This document shows, piece by piece, positions 1 through 7,091 of a stretch of 64,000 nt of DNA. The first letter of the stretch is position 1; each line of letters opens with the position of its first letter. The notes beneath the pieces are model-generated. The model did not search any database. It was given only the letters and a program-made list of their open reading frames with translations, and was not told the DNA's origin. The stretch comes from Algoriphagus yeomjeoni (GTDB lineage: Bacteria; Bacteroidota; Bacteroidia; Cytophagales; Cyclobacteriaceae): assembly GCF_003259505.1 (NCBI RefSeq), contig NZ_QLLK01000001.1:558001-622000 (forward strand), given 5' to 3'. The position numbers and the translations under genes were made by a program.

Positions 1-1166
1 TGGAAGGCCATCAATGCCAGCGTAGTCGCACCAATGAAAACCCAAAATTCGCGGGAGTAAACAGAGGCTTCTTTTTCTGAAGTAGGAATATTTTTCCAAT
101 TTATTACGCAAAGGACTATAGCTACTACTAGGAAGAAAAGCATATAAATCAGCAACTGACCGGATAGACCCAAATCTGTGAAGGAGTGTACTGAAGCATC
201 TCCCAATACACCCGATCTCACTAGGAAAGTGGCATAAAGCACCAAAATAAAAGTCATGATCACCAAGACAATTGAAGTCTTCAGCGCGGTGGCACTTTTC
301 TTATAAGTGATCATGGTGTGAATAGATGCTACCAGAATAAGCCAAGGCACATACACGGCATTTTCTACCGGGTCCCAGTTCCAATACCCACCAAAATTCA
401 GGGTCACATAAGCCCAATAGGCTCCCATGATAATTCCCATTCCTAGGATCATTGCAGAGAAAATCGCCCATGGCAAAGCTGGGCGAATCCACTCAGAGTA
501 TTTTTTGGTCACTAATCCACCCATCAAGAAAGCGAAAGGAACCAATGTCGAAGCGTAGCCCAAGAATAACGTAGGAGGGTGAATCACCATCCAGATGTTT
601 TGCAAAAGTGGATTCAATCCGGTTCCATCTTCAGGAACAAAATCAGGATTCATCTGGAAAATCGGTGCCTGTGTGGCATCTCTCAGGAGAATGAAAGGAG
701 AGCTTCCTATTTTCAAATCACCGATCACCACACCCAAAATCATAGACACTAAGAATGCTTGAACGAGCGCAAACACCACCATGACCGGAGCTTCCCAGAA
801 CTTATTAGTGAAAATAAGGATTGTGCCAAGCACCACGTTCCAAAATATCCAAAGGATAAAAGCTCCTTCTTGACCTTCCCAGAAACTGGAAATCATGTAA
901 TGTACTGGCAGTGCCTCCGAACTGTGAGAGTAAGCGTAAAAATACTCGAAGCGGTGATTGTAGATGATCTCAAAAAGTGAAAAAGCAATCATCACAGCAG
1001 AGATGCCGTGAACTCCGAAACTGATTCTACTGAATCTCTTCCAACTTGCTTTGTCGATTTCGTTGGCGCGGAAATACTGAATGTAAGCGTATGCGGTAGT
1101 CAGTGCACTGACAAAGGCCACTATGGTCATGAAGTGGCCGAGGTTACCGATAAAGGTATTGATCAT
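1..1166 (-). CDS. ccmF: CcmF-like heme lyase subunit, cut by window edge
   Basis: This is the N-terminal 388 residues of a large polytopic membrane protein; the gene runs off the left edge. I read it directly from the minus strand, starting at the ATG at 1164-1166 (MINTFIGNLGHF). The tryptophan-rich WWD heme-handling motif is visible as GGYWNWDPVENAVYVPWL, as is a conserved VIHPPTLFLGY histidine segment. CcmF attaches heme from CcmE to apocytochrome c on the outer face of the inner membrane. It is the last visible gene of the ccmB-C-D-E-F series and starts 28 bases after ccmE. Family assignment is firm; the C-terminal part cannot be judged. Confidence 0.93.
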   Translation of the reverse strand, partial: MINTFIGNLGHFMTIVAFVSALTTAYAYIQYFRANEIDKASWKRFSRISFGVHGISAVMIAFSLFEIIYNHRFEYFYAYSHSSEALPVHYMISSFWEGQEGAFILWIFWNVVLGTILIFTNKFWEAPVMVVFALVQAFLVSMILGVVIGDLKIGSSPFILLRDATQAPIFQMNPDFVPEDGTGLNPLLQNIWMVIHPPTLFLGYASTLVPFAFLMGGLVTKKYSEWIRPALPWAIFSAMILGMGIIMGAYWAYVTLNFGGYWNWDPVENAVYVPWLILVASIHTMITYKKSATALKTSIVLVIMTFILVLYATFLVRSGVLGDASVHSFTDLGLSGQLLIYMLFFLVVAIVLCVINWKNIPTSEKEASVYSREFWVFIGATTLALMAF

Positions 1167-1194
1167 GGATATTTTAATTCAAACTGCCCTAAAC

Positions 1195-1611
1195 TCACAT
1201 TCCTGCTGCCTGCACTTCCGTTTCTTGGTACTTGGAAGGGCACTTCATTAAGATCTTATCGGCAATAAATATTTCGTCATTCTTGTAGGATCCGATTACT
1301 ACTACGGATTCGGACCGGGTAAAATCTGCAGGAACTGGCTCGTTGTAAAACACTTCCTGCTCTACACCTTCGTTGTCCACCAACATAAATGTGAAAGAAA
1401 CTTTATCTTCCCGAACATTTAGACCAGTTACTTCTCCACTAGCATCCTTTTTCAGTTGTCCTACTACATGAATTGCCTTATCGTCCCCGTCTTGCTTCAT
1501 TTCTTTAGCAGTAGTGAAGCTTTCGTAGCTACTTGCATCCCCGATGGAAGTCATGATGATGACTATTGCTATGGCAATAATTCCTAAACCTATTATGTGT
1601 CCTTTCTTCAT
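1195..1611 (-). CDS. ccmE: CcmE heme chaperone, CxxxY variant
   Basis: Single-pass membrane-anchored periplasmic heme chaperone of 138 residues, with a TM helix at about 5-22 followed by a small beta-barrel domain. The usual heme-binding motif HxxxY is replaced by CPSKY at residues 124-128, so cysteine C124 lies where E. coli has its heme-binding histidine. Such CxxxY CcmE proteins are known from archaea and some sulfate reducers. It lies between the CcmD-like gene (12 bases) and ccmF (28 bases), in one operon. CcmE takes heme from CcmC and passes it to CcmF. The residue is read directly; covalent heme attachment to C124 is inference. Confidence 0.9.
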   Translation of the reverse strand: MKKGHIIGLGIIAIAIVIIMTSIGDASSYESFTTAKEMKQDGDDKAIHVVGQLKKDASGEVTGLNVREDKVSFTFMLVDNEGVEQEVFYNEPVPADFTRSESVVVIGSYKNDEIFIADKILMKCPSKYQETEVQAAGM

Positions 1612-1623
1612 TAGTTCTGAATT

Positions 1624-1866
1624 TTAGGAGTGAAGATTTTTTTCAAGTTTGCTGATCTTGCGATCCGTGCTGATTAGGTAAACGGTGATCCCTGCAAATA
1701 TAATTGCGATTACACCTACCAAGACGTAGATTTTGCCATTTGATCTCATCAAGTCAGCCATTTCCACTGAGTTATTGGTGTAGTCGGCTTCAGTGACAGG
1801 GATTTTTTCTTGTGCCAAAGCAGAAAGACTGAAAACCAAAAGCGCTATTGTCAATAATTTTTTCAC
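1624..1866 (-). CDS. CcmD-like small membrane protein
   Basis: Eighty residues. A signal-like N-terminus (about 1-18, ending SALAQ) is followed by a short polar stretch, one TM helix at about 45-66 and a basic tail (STDRKISKLEKNL). Bacteroidota ccm clusters carry such a protein between ccmC and ccmE, annotated as CcmD family. In the classical system CcmD helps release holo-CcmE from the CcmABC complex. Sequence similarity to proteobacterial CcmD is weak, so the assignment rests mainly on size, topology and position. The N-terminal signal-like segment is longer than in classical CcmD. Confidence 0.75.
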   Translation of the reverse strand: MKKLLTIALLVFSLSALAQEKIPVTEADYTNNSVEMADLMRSNGKIYVLVGVIAIIFAGITVYLISTDRKISKLEKNLHS

Positions 1867-1968
1867 GTGTTTATAATTTGATTTTTAATTGCCACATGGA
1901 ATCTTCGCAAACAGCATAATCATACCTCTGTGTGTCGCTTTGGGTCATGCTCGATTTCATCTCTTCTA

Positions 1969-2643
1969 TTAAGAATTAATCATTCGGTCTTCAATTGTTC
2001 TCTCCACCCTACGCATTCTGACGCGTACAGTTGCGATCCAACTTCCCAATAAAGTCCATCCGATAATCGCTGGATAGAAAACTGCCCGAAGTTTGGAGTC
2101 TAGATCATAGGCATTGAAGCCTGGATTTCCACCATTTCCTGGGTGCAAACTGTCTGTTAATCTTGGGAGTACGAAGATAAGGGGAATAAAAGCTGCGAAT
2201 GCGAAAATGTTATAAATGGCTCCGATACGTGCTCTCTGCTGCGAATCAGTCAGTGAATTTCTTAGTATTAAATATGCGAAATACATCAAGATCCCAATGG
2301 CCGATGCATTTTGCTTAGGATCTCCACTCCAGTAATCTCCCCAAGTGAATTTGGCCCAGAGCATACCAGTCACAATTCCTAAAACTCCAAATAAAATGGC
2401 AGCATTGGTGAACTCTATGGCCAAATCGTCATTTCGAAGGTCATTAGTTCGCAGATACTTGATGCTATAATACACTGCTACTACTAGCATCAGGATCATT
2501 CCAAACCACATAGTCACATGGAAGTGAAGAGCACGAATGGTTTCGTTGAGAATTGGAAGTCTTGGCGCTTCCATCAGCAAGCCTGCGATTAGCGTGTACA
2601 GCAGCAGGGCAATTGCAAGAATTTTCCACCAGGATTGGCGCAT
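1969..2643 (-). CDS. ccmC: CcmC-like heme transfer protein
   Basis: A 224-residue protein with about six TM helices from the CcmC/CcsA heme-handling superfamily. The WWD-type motif appears as WGDYWSGDPKQNASAI, a slight departure from the usual WGxxWxWDxR. Candidate axial heme histidines lie in LHFHVTMWFG and DSLHPGNGGN. CcmC loads heme onto CcmE at the outer membrane leaflet. It lies 196 bases after ccmB and 102 bases before the CcmD-like gene. A -7 element (TATTTTTG on the minus strand, 2668-2675) lies 25 bases upstream, so it may have its own promoter. Confidence 0.9.
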   Translation of the reverse strand: MRQSWWKILAIALLLYTLIAGLLMEAPRLPILNETIRALHFHVTMWFGMILMLVVAVYYSIKYLRTNDLRNDDLAIEFTNAAILFGVLGIVTGMLWAKFTWGDYWSGDPKQNASAIGILMYFAYLILRNSLTDSQQRARIGAIYNIFAFAAFIPLIFVLPRLTDSLHPGNGGNPGFNAYDLDSKLRAVFYPAIIGWTLLGSWIATVRVRMRRVERTIEDRMINS

Positions 2644-2667
2644 AGGGCATTTTTGCTAATTCAAGCG

Positions 2668-2675
2668 CAAAAATA
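2668..2675 (-). promoter_or_regulatory. -7 element upstream of ccmC
   Basis: On the minus strand this reads TATTTTTG, a perfect match to the Bacteroidota -7 consensus TAnnTTTG, 25 bases before the ccmC start. No clear -33 TTTG was found at the right distance, so this is a weak prediction. Confidence 0.4.
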
Positions 2676-2732
2676 CGTCATAAGTTCCTGAAAACGGTGC
2701 TTTTTGTGAAGTCTTTTGAGTGGATTTAGGAT

Positions 2733-2752
2733 ATTAGATTTACGATTTACGA
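2733..2752 (+). repeat. Dispersed intergenic repeat, TTTACGATTTACGAG type
   Basis: AT-rich motif between ccmC and ccmB. Near-identical copies occur at 8880-8903 and 40059-40090, with degenerate versions near 3766 and 7870. All copies lie between genes. Confidence 0.55.
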
Positions 2753-2839
2753 GATCTACAGAACTTCAAGCATTTTTGTTTATCTCAGACTTTCTATGGA
2801 GTTAATTTTAAAATCTTCCAATCTTCCAATTTTCCAATC

Positions 2840-3505
2840 TCACGACCTCCACAAATAAGGAAACAGAATATATCCTGTCACAGCGACAATCGCATTGATC
2901 GCTAAAAGTGTGAATAGATAATCCATACTTACACTCCTATCCAGTCCATCCATCGCATTTTTCGATATCCGGATGGCCATCAGCAAAATCGGTATGATTA
3001 TCGGGAAACTAAGAATAGCCATCAGCGTCGCGTTATTTCCTGCTTTGGAAGCAATCCCGCTTACCATGGTCAAGCAGGCTGAAAAACCCATCGCTCCTAA
3101 TACCAAATTCAGGAGAAACAAGCCTTGATCCTGTATAGGATTTCCCAGAATCACTGAAAAAACTCCATAGCCTAAAAGTGCTAAAATCAATGTCAGTCCT
3201 GTGTTGTAGATAATTTTCGAAAGGATAATTGCCTCAGGAGAAGCAATCATGTAATAATAAAGTTGGCGGCCTTGATGCTCTTGGACAAAGCTTTTTGCAA
3301 CGGCATTCACAGCTGAGAACAGGATAATGATCCAATAAAGTGCATTCCAGATCGGGGTTGAAATGTTTCCTTTCTGAGCGCCAAGACTTAAATACGTGAT
3401 AAAAACTGCCGAAACCACATAAAGCAAAATCCCATTCAGCGCGAATTTCTGTCGCCATTCCAGCGTGACTTCTTTACTGATCAGAACCGAGATTTCTTTC
3501 AACAT
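2840..3505 (-). CDS. ccmB: CcmB heme exporter membrane subunit
   Basis: A 221-residue protein with about six TM helices, matching CcmB, the permease half of the CcmAB ABC transporter that drives release of holo-CcmE. The N-terminus (ISVLISKEVTLEWRQKFALNGILLYVVS) and the FVQEHQGRQLYYYMIASPEAIILSKIIYN stretch are typical of the family. It is the first gene of the minus-strand ccm series. CcmA, its ATPase partner, is not adjacent: the next gene upstream is htpG on the other strand. A TATCTTTG -7 element at 3510-3517 lies 4 bases before the start codon. Confidence 0.92.
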   Translation of the reverse strand: MLKEISVLISKEVTLEWRQKFALNGILLYVVSAVFITYLSLGAQKGNISTPIWNALYWIIILFSAVNAVAKSFVQEHQGRQLYYYMIASPEAIILSKIIYNTGLTLILALLGYGVFSVILGNPIQDQGLFLLNLVLGAMGFSACLTMVSGIASKAGNNATLMAILSFPIIIPILLMAIRISKNAMDGLDRSVSMDYLFTLLAINAIVAVTGYILFPYLWRS

Positions 3506-3509
3506 CGCT

Positions 3510-3517
3510 CAAAGATA
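3510..3517 (-). promoter_or_regulatory. -7 element at the ccmB start
   Basis: Minus-strand TATCTTTG matches TAnnTTTG and ends 4 bases from the ccmB start codon, implying a very short leader. No convincing -33 box was found. Confidence 0.4.
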
Positions 3518-3581
3518 GGTGGATTGAAAAATTATAAGATTGAAATATTGAAAAATTCAAGCATTCGTGGAATGAAAGGTT

Positions 3582-3649
3582 GTCACCCTGAGCGAAGTCG
3601 AAGGGTTCTAGAATCTCTAGACTCCCGTCTCTCGGGTGCTCGGACTGAC
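3582..3649 (+). repeat. Dispersed GAGCGAAGTCGAAGGG element, full-length copy
   Basis: Lies in the 385-base gap between ccmB and htpG. It opens with GTCACCCTGAGC and closes with GCTCGGACTGAC, an imperfect inverted pair (9 of 12 positions) bracketing the GAAGTCGAAGGG core, a TCTAGA duplicate and a CCCG/CGGG hairpin. Partial copies lie at 7815, 8820 and, inverted, 10274. This looks like a REP-like intergenic element. The rest of the gap is AT-rich with degenerate GATTGAAA repeats and no convincing gene. Confidence 0.75.
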
Positions 3650-3890
3650 ACCAATTATGACGAATTGAAAACTCTGAGCTTTGTCTTCAGAATTGTAAGG
3701 TGGGGAAATTGTAAAGTGTGGTTAATCTATATATTTACTTTTTAGTACTCAGCTAATTAGTAAGAAAATCTGAAATCGTAAATCTGAATTCCGAAATCGA
3801 AACTGCCAAATTGACACCAAAACTCCTTTGGAACAACAGTTGCAATTCTGTGCCCGACAAACAAGTGTTTAACTAAACTAATTTATAGCC

Positions 3891-5777
3891 ATGCAGGAAA
3901 AAGGCACGATCTCGATCCATACCGATAACATTTTCCCGATTATCAAGAAGTTTCTCTATTCTGATAACGAGATTTTTCTAAGAGAACTAGTTTCTAACGC
4001 CGTCGATGCGACTCAAAAAATCAAGCGACTTGCGACATTAGGTCAGTACACGGGCGAACTTGGTGACACTACGGTGGAGGTGAGTTTCGACGAGAAGAAG
4101 AAAACCATCACCATTTCCGACCGCGGTCTGGGTATGACTGCTGAGGAGATCAAAAAGTACATCAACCAGGTGGCTTTCTCTGGAGCGGAGGAATTCGTCG
4201 AGAAATTCAAAGACGCAAAAGATGCCAATGAGATCATCGGTAAGTTTGGTCTCGGTTTCTATTCGGCTTTCATGGTAGCTGATAAAGTAGAAATAAGTAC
4301 ACTTTCCTACCAAGAAGGAGCTGAAGCAGCAAAATGGACCTGTGACGGTTCTACCTCTTTCGAGATTTCCAAAGGAAAAAGAAAAGAGCGCGGAACAGAC
4401 ATCATTCTTCATATCAATAAAGATTCTGAAGAATTCCTAGACAAGTTCAAGCTCCAAGGAATCCTTGACAAATACGCTAAGTTCCTTCCTGTTCCAATCA
4501 AGTTTGGAACAAAAACCGAATCTGTAGAAGATGGTGTAGATGAGGAAGGTAAGAAGAAATGGAAGTCTGTTGAAGTTGATAATTTCATCAATACCACGGC
4601 TCCGATCTGGACAAAGTCTCCAAGTGATCTGACAGACGAAGATTACTTGAAATTTTACAAAGAGCTTTATCCTATGTCTGAGGATCCACTTTTCTGGATT
4701 CATCTGAACGTAGATTACCCATTCAATTTGACGGGAGTATTGTACTTCCCGAAAGTGAAAAACGAATTCGAACTTCAGAGAAATAAGATCAAATTATTCT
4801 CTCGTCAGGTATTCATCACGGACGAAGTGAAGGACATCGTTCCTGAGTTCCTGATGTTGCTTCATGGGGTGATTGACTCTCCGGATATTCCTCTGAACGT
4901 ATCAAGAAGTTTCTTGCAAGCGGATGGAAATGTGAAGAAAATCAATTCGTACATCACGAAGAAGGTGGCGGACAAGCTTGCTGAACTTTACAAAAAAGAT
5001 AGAAAAGCATACGAAGACAAGTGGGATGATATCGGACTTTTCGTGAAATACGGAATGATCTCCGAAGAAAAATTTTACGAGAAAGGTAAGGATTTCGCTT
5101 TGCTGAAAAACACAAAAGGTGAGTACTTCACTATTGAAGAATATCAATCTAAAGTGAAGCCAAATCAAACGGACAAGAATGATCAAGCGGTCATCTTATA
5201 TGCTACTGATTTGGAAAAGCAGGATGGATTTATCCAATCTGCCAACAAGAAAGATTACGATGTCTTGGTAATGGATTCACCTATTGATAGTCACTTTATC
5301 CAAAACCTGGAATCTAAGTTGGAGAAAACCCAACTGAAGCGCGTAGATGCTGATGTGGCTGAGAAGCTGATCCAGAAGGATGAGACCTATGCCAACTTGC
5401 TGACTGAAGATCAGAGCAAGGAAGTGAAGGAAATCTTCGATAAGGCAATCAACAATAAGACTTATACAGTAGAAGTAGAAGGCTTGAGTCCTGAGGAACT
5501 TCCTGTGACGATCACCATGGAGGAATTCATGCGCAGAATGAAGGAAATGGCTGCAACTGGCGGTGGAGGAATGGGCTTCTACGGTTCCCTTCCTGATGCT
5601 TACAAGGTAGCTGTCAACGGAAATCACCCTGCAGTGGACAAAGTCTTGAAAGCTGAAACTGAAGAAGAAAAGATAAAAATAGCTAAACAGTCATTTGACT
5701 TGGCTCTTCTTTCCCAAGGCTTGCTAACCGGTAAAGATTTAACGGCCTTCGTGAAGAGAAGTGTGGAGTTGCTGTAA
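3891..5777 (+). CDS. htpG: HtpG, Hsp90-family chaperone
   Basis: A cytosolic Hsp90 chaperone of 628 residues, usual length for bacterial HtpG. The N-terminal GHKL ATPase shows FLRELVSNAVDA (N-box), ISDRGLGM and GKFGLGFYSAFMVADKV. The middle domain contains the catalytic-loop-like segment NVSRSFLQAD, followed by a C-terminal dimerisation domain. The ATG at 3891 gives the expected N-terminus MQEKGTISIHTDNIF. It stands alone, with a REP-like element upstream and hairpins plus a terminator downstream. No CIRCE-like operator was seen. Confidence 0.97.
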   Translation: MQEKGTISIHTDNIFPIIKKFLYSDNEIFLRELVSNAVDATQKIKRLATLGQYTGELGDTTVEVSFDEKKKTITISDRGLGMTAEEIKKYINQVAFSGAEEFVEKFKDAKDANEIIGKFGLGFYSAFMVADKVEISTLSYQEGAEAAKWTCDGSTSFEISKGKRKERGTDIILHINKDSEEFLDKFKLQGILDKYAKFLPVPIKFGTKTESVEDGVDEEGKKKWKSVEVDNFINTTAPIWTKSPSDLTDEDYLKFYKELYPMSEDPLFWIHLNVDYPFNLTGVLYFPKVKNEFELQRNKIKLFSRQVFITDEVKDIVPEFLMLLHGVIDSPDIPLNVSRSFLQADGNVKKINSYITKKVADKLAELYKKDRKAYEDKWDDIGLFVKYGMISEEKFYEKGKDFALLKNTKGEYFTIEEYQSKVKPNQTDKNDQAVILYATDLEKQDGFIQSANKKDYDVLVMDSPIDSHFIQNLESKLEKTQLKRVDADVAEKLIQKDETYANLLTEDQSKEVKEIFDKAINNKTYTVEVEGLSPEELPVTITMEEFMRRMKEMAATGGGGMGFYGSLPDAYKVAVNGNHPAVDKVLKAETEEEKIKIAKQSFDLALLSQGLLTGKDLTAFVKRSVELL

Positions 5778-5793
5778 AAAAGTAGTAGCTACT

Positions 5794-5818
5794 CTCCAAG
5801 GGCTCTAAACCCTTGGAG
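5794..5818. other. Hairpin after htpG
   Basis: Perfect 9-bp stem CTCCAAGGG / CCCTTGGAG with a 7-base loop, 17 bases after the htpG stop and 15 bases before a separate rho-independent terminator. It has no T-tract of its own and may stabilise the 3' end of the transcript. Confidence 0.6.
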
Positions 5819-5833
5819 GGTTTGGTAGATTAA

Positions 5834-5860
5834 AAATCCCCGAACCTCGGGGATTTTTTT
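5834..5860 (+). terminator. Rho-independent terminator of htpG
   Basis: AAATCCCCGA / TCGGGGATTT hairpin with a short loop followed by a run of seven T. Confidence 0.85.
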
Positions 5861-5991
5861 GTTATTCCTTTTTCTAAGTGATTTTTACTAATAAAGATCA
5901 TCGACTGCGATTAAAATAGTAGTAGGTCGAAGCTTGAGATTACAAGGACTTCTTTGGCTGAATTAGCCTTTTCTGATTACATTGGTTCAAT

Positions 5992-6162
5992 ATGCATTCT
6001 TATATGAATTGGGAAAATGTTAAATTGGTTCTATATATAGTTGGATTGGTTCTCTCGTTAATTCAGCTGTATGAAAGGAAAAAGGTGAAAAAGAAGATTT
6101 CATCTCTTTCCATTTCTCTAGTTATCTTATTCTTAGCTTTGATTCTAGGCAGATTTTTATAA
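5992..6162 (+). CDS. Small two-helix membrane protein, hypothetical
   Basis: A 56-residue ORF with two hydrophobic helices, at about 10-25 (VKLVLYIVGLVLSLIQL) and 39-54 (LSISLVILFLALILG), separated by a very basic loop (YERKKVKKK). This is a hairpin topology with the positive loop predicted in the cytoplasm. It lies between htpG and the Rrf2 regulator and is followed 75 bases later by a clear terminator (6237-6262), which argues that a transcript ends here. No ribosome-binding site is obvious, which is normal in this phylum. No family is recognised. Confidence 0.5.
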   Translation: MHSYMNWENVKLVLYIVGLVLSLIQLYERKKVKKKISSLSISLVILFLALILGRFL

Positions 6163-6236
6163 TGAGGTTGACTTGCTATGAATAGAGAAGTGTTGAATTG
6201 CTTTAATATCAAACAATTCAAAAAAACTAGTTAAAT

Positions 6237-6262
6237 GGGTATGTCTTCATACCCGTTTTTTT
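6237..6262 (+). terminator. Terminator before the Rrf2 gene
   Basis: GGGTATG / CATACCC stem with a TCTT loop followed by G and seven T. It probably ends the transcript of the small membrane ORF at 5992 and insulates the regulator. Confidence 0.85.
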
Positions 6263-6278
6263 GTCATATTTATTAAAG

Positions 6279-6295
6279 CCTAGTACGGTACTAGG
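6279..6295. promoter_or_regulatory. Putative Rrf2 operator, own promoter
   Basis: Perfect 8-1-8 palindrome CCTAGTACGGTACTAGG, 30 bases before the Rrf2 start codon. A -7 element TATTTTTG lies at 6314-6321, so the palindrome covers the expected -33 region. It shares the frame CCTA-N9-TAGG, followed by GT, with the palindrome at 6755-6783. Autoregulation is inferred. Confidence 0.65.
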
Positions 6296-6325
6296 GTATT
6301 CACTTAAAAAGCGTATTTTTGATCT

Positions 6326-6742
6326 ATGCTTTCCAAAAAGACCAAATACGCCCTGCATGCCCTTACTTACCTCGGCAAGCACAAAGATGAGAAGACCGTG
6401 TTGATCCAAGAGATCGCAGAGGAGCATGGGATTTCTCATAAGTTTCTAGAGAATATCTTACTTGAACTCAAGAAGGCTGGAATGCTGGGAAGTAAAAAAG
6501 GCAAAGGTGGAGGCTATTACCTGATCAAAGAACCCAAAGATATTCCCCTTTCCAGAGTGATTCGATTGTTAGATGGCCCGATTGCTCTACTTCCTTGCGT
6601 GAGCTTAAACTACTACGAACCCTGCGAAGAGTGTAAAAATGAGGCAGTTTGCGGTATAAATAGAGTAATGATTCAGGTGAGAGATGAGACTCTTAAAATA
6701 CTGGAAAACAAATCATTAGAGGATATTTTGAACGAAGAGTAA
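6326..6742 (+). CDS. Rrf2-family transcriptional regulator
   Basis: A 138-residue winged-helix regulator of the Rrf2 family (IscR, CymR, NsrR). The N-terminal DNA-binding helix region reads KTKYALHALTYLGKH, followed by IQEIAEEHGISHKFLENILLELKKAGML and the wing KGKGGGYYL. The C-terminal half carries C91, C100, C103 and C109; IscR-type members use three such cysteines to hold an iron-sulfur cluster, so sensing of a cluster or of sulfur status is plausible. It is the first gene before the sulfate assimilation operon, and matching palindromes lie before itself and before that operon, suggesting it controls both. Confidence 0.9.
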   Translation: MLSKKTKYALHALTYLGKHKDEKTVLIQEIAEEHGISHKFLENILLELKKAGMLGSKKGKGGGYYLIKEPKDIPLSRVIRLLDGPIALLPCVSLNYYEPCEECKNEAVCGINRVMIQVRDETLKILENKSLEDILNEE

Positions 6743-6754
6743 AATTTTTTTACC

Positions 6755-6783
6755 ATAAACCCTATATATTTTATAGGGTTTAT
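6755..6783. promoter_or_regulatory. Putative Rrf2 operator of the sulfate operon
   Basis: Perfect inverted repeat ATAAACCCTATA / TATAGGGTTTAT with a 5-base centre. It ends one base before the -7 element TACTTTTG (6785-6792) and therefore covers the -33 region. Its 17-base core CCTATATATTTTATAGG has the same CCTA-N9-TAGG frame as the palindrome before the Rrf2 gene. It could double as a weak hairpin at the end of the Rrf2 transcript, but no T-tract follows. Confidence 0.7.
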
Positions 6784-6784
6784 A

Positions 6785-6792
6785 TACTTTTG
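6785..6792 (+). promoter_or_regulatory. -7 element of the sulfate assimilation operon
   Basis: TACTTTTG matches TAnnTTTG, 26 bases before the DUF2061 start. The usual -33 TTTG is absent; its place is taken by the palindrome at 6755-6783, as would suit a repressed or activator-dependent promoter. Confidence 0.55.
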
Positions 6793-6818
6793 TACTTTAT
6801 GCTCGTAACAAACCTTGT

Positions 6819-7091
6819 ATGATTTTAGACCAACCACTCAAAAAGCTGTTTGCTAGCAAGCCTGGAAAAGATAGCAATGCCAAGAGCTTGCTTAAGTCTA
6901 TTTCTTGGAGAATTGTCGGGACAATTGATACCATCATTATTTCCTATTTCATAACCGGGGAATTTGTGATGGCACTGTCTATTGGTTCTGTGGAGGTTTT
7001 CTCCAAAATCATCCTGTTCTATTTTCATGAGAGAATCTGGGAATCTGTACCTAAAGTAAAAGAAGATGACACTCAAAAAGAATATGCATGA
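6819..7091 (+). CDS. DUF2061 small membrane protein
   Basis: Ninety residues. The signature SWRIVGTIDTIIISYFITG and the IGSVEVFSKIILFYFHERIWE stretch identify the DUF2061 family, with two TM helices at about 34-49 and 51-67. Function is unknown. It is the first gene of the sulfate assimilation operon and overlaps the start of the APS reductase gene, so the two are probably translationally coupled. Position suggests a role in sulfate or sulfite handling at the membrane; that is inference. Confidence 0.88.
   Translation: MILDQPLKKLFASKPGKDSNAKSLLKSISWRIVGTIDTIIISYFITGEFVMALSIGSVEVFSKIILFYFHERIWESVPKVKEDDTQKEYA

Noticed and set aside
759..1268. Two plus-strand ORFs across the ccmF/ccmE region
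   Set aside because: The opposite strand encodes clear CcmF and CcmE; composition of the plus-strand frames is not protein-like.
3524..3745. 73-residue plus-strand ORF containing CHPERSRRVLESL
   Set aside because: Its central part is the translation of the dispersed GAGCGAAGTCGAAGGG repeat; this kind of peptide is a common false gene in Bacteroidota.
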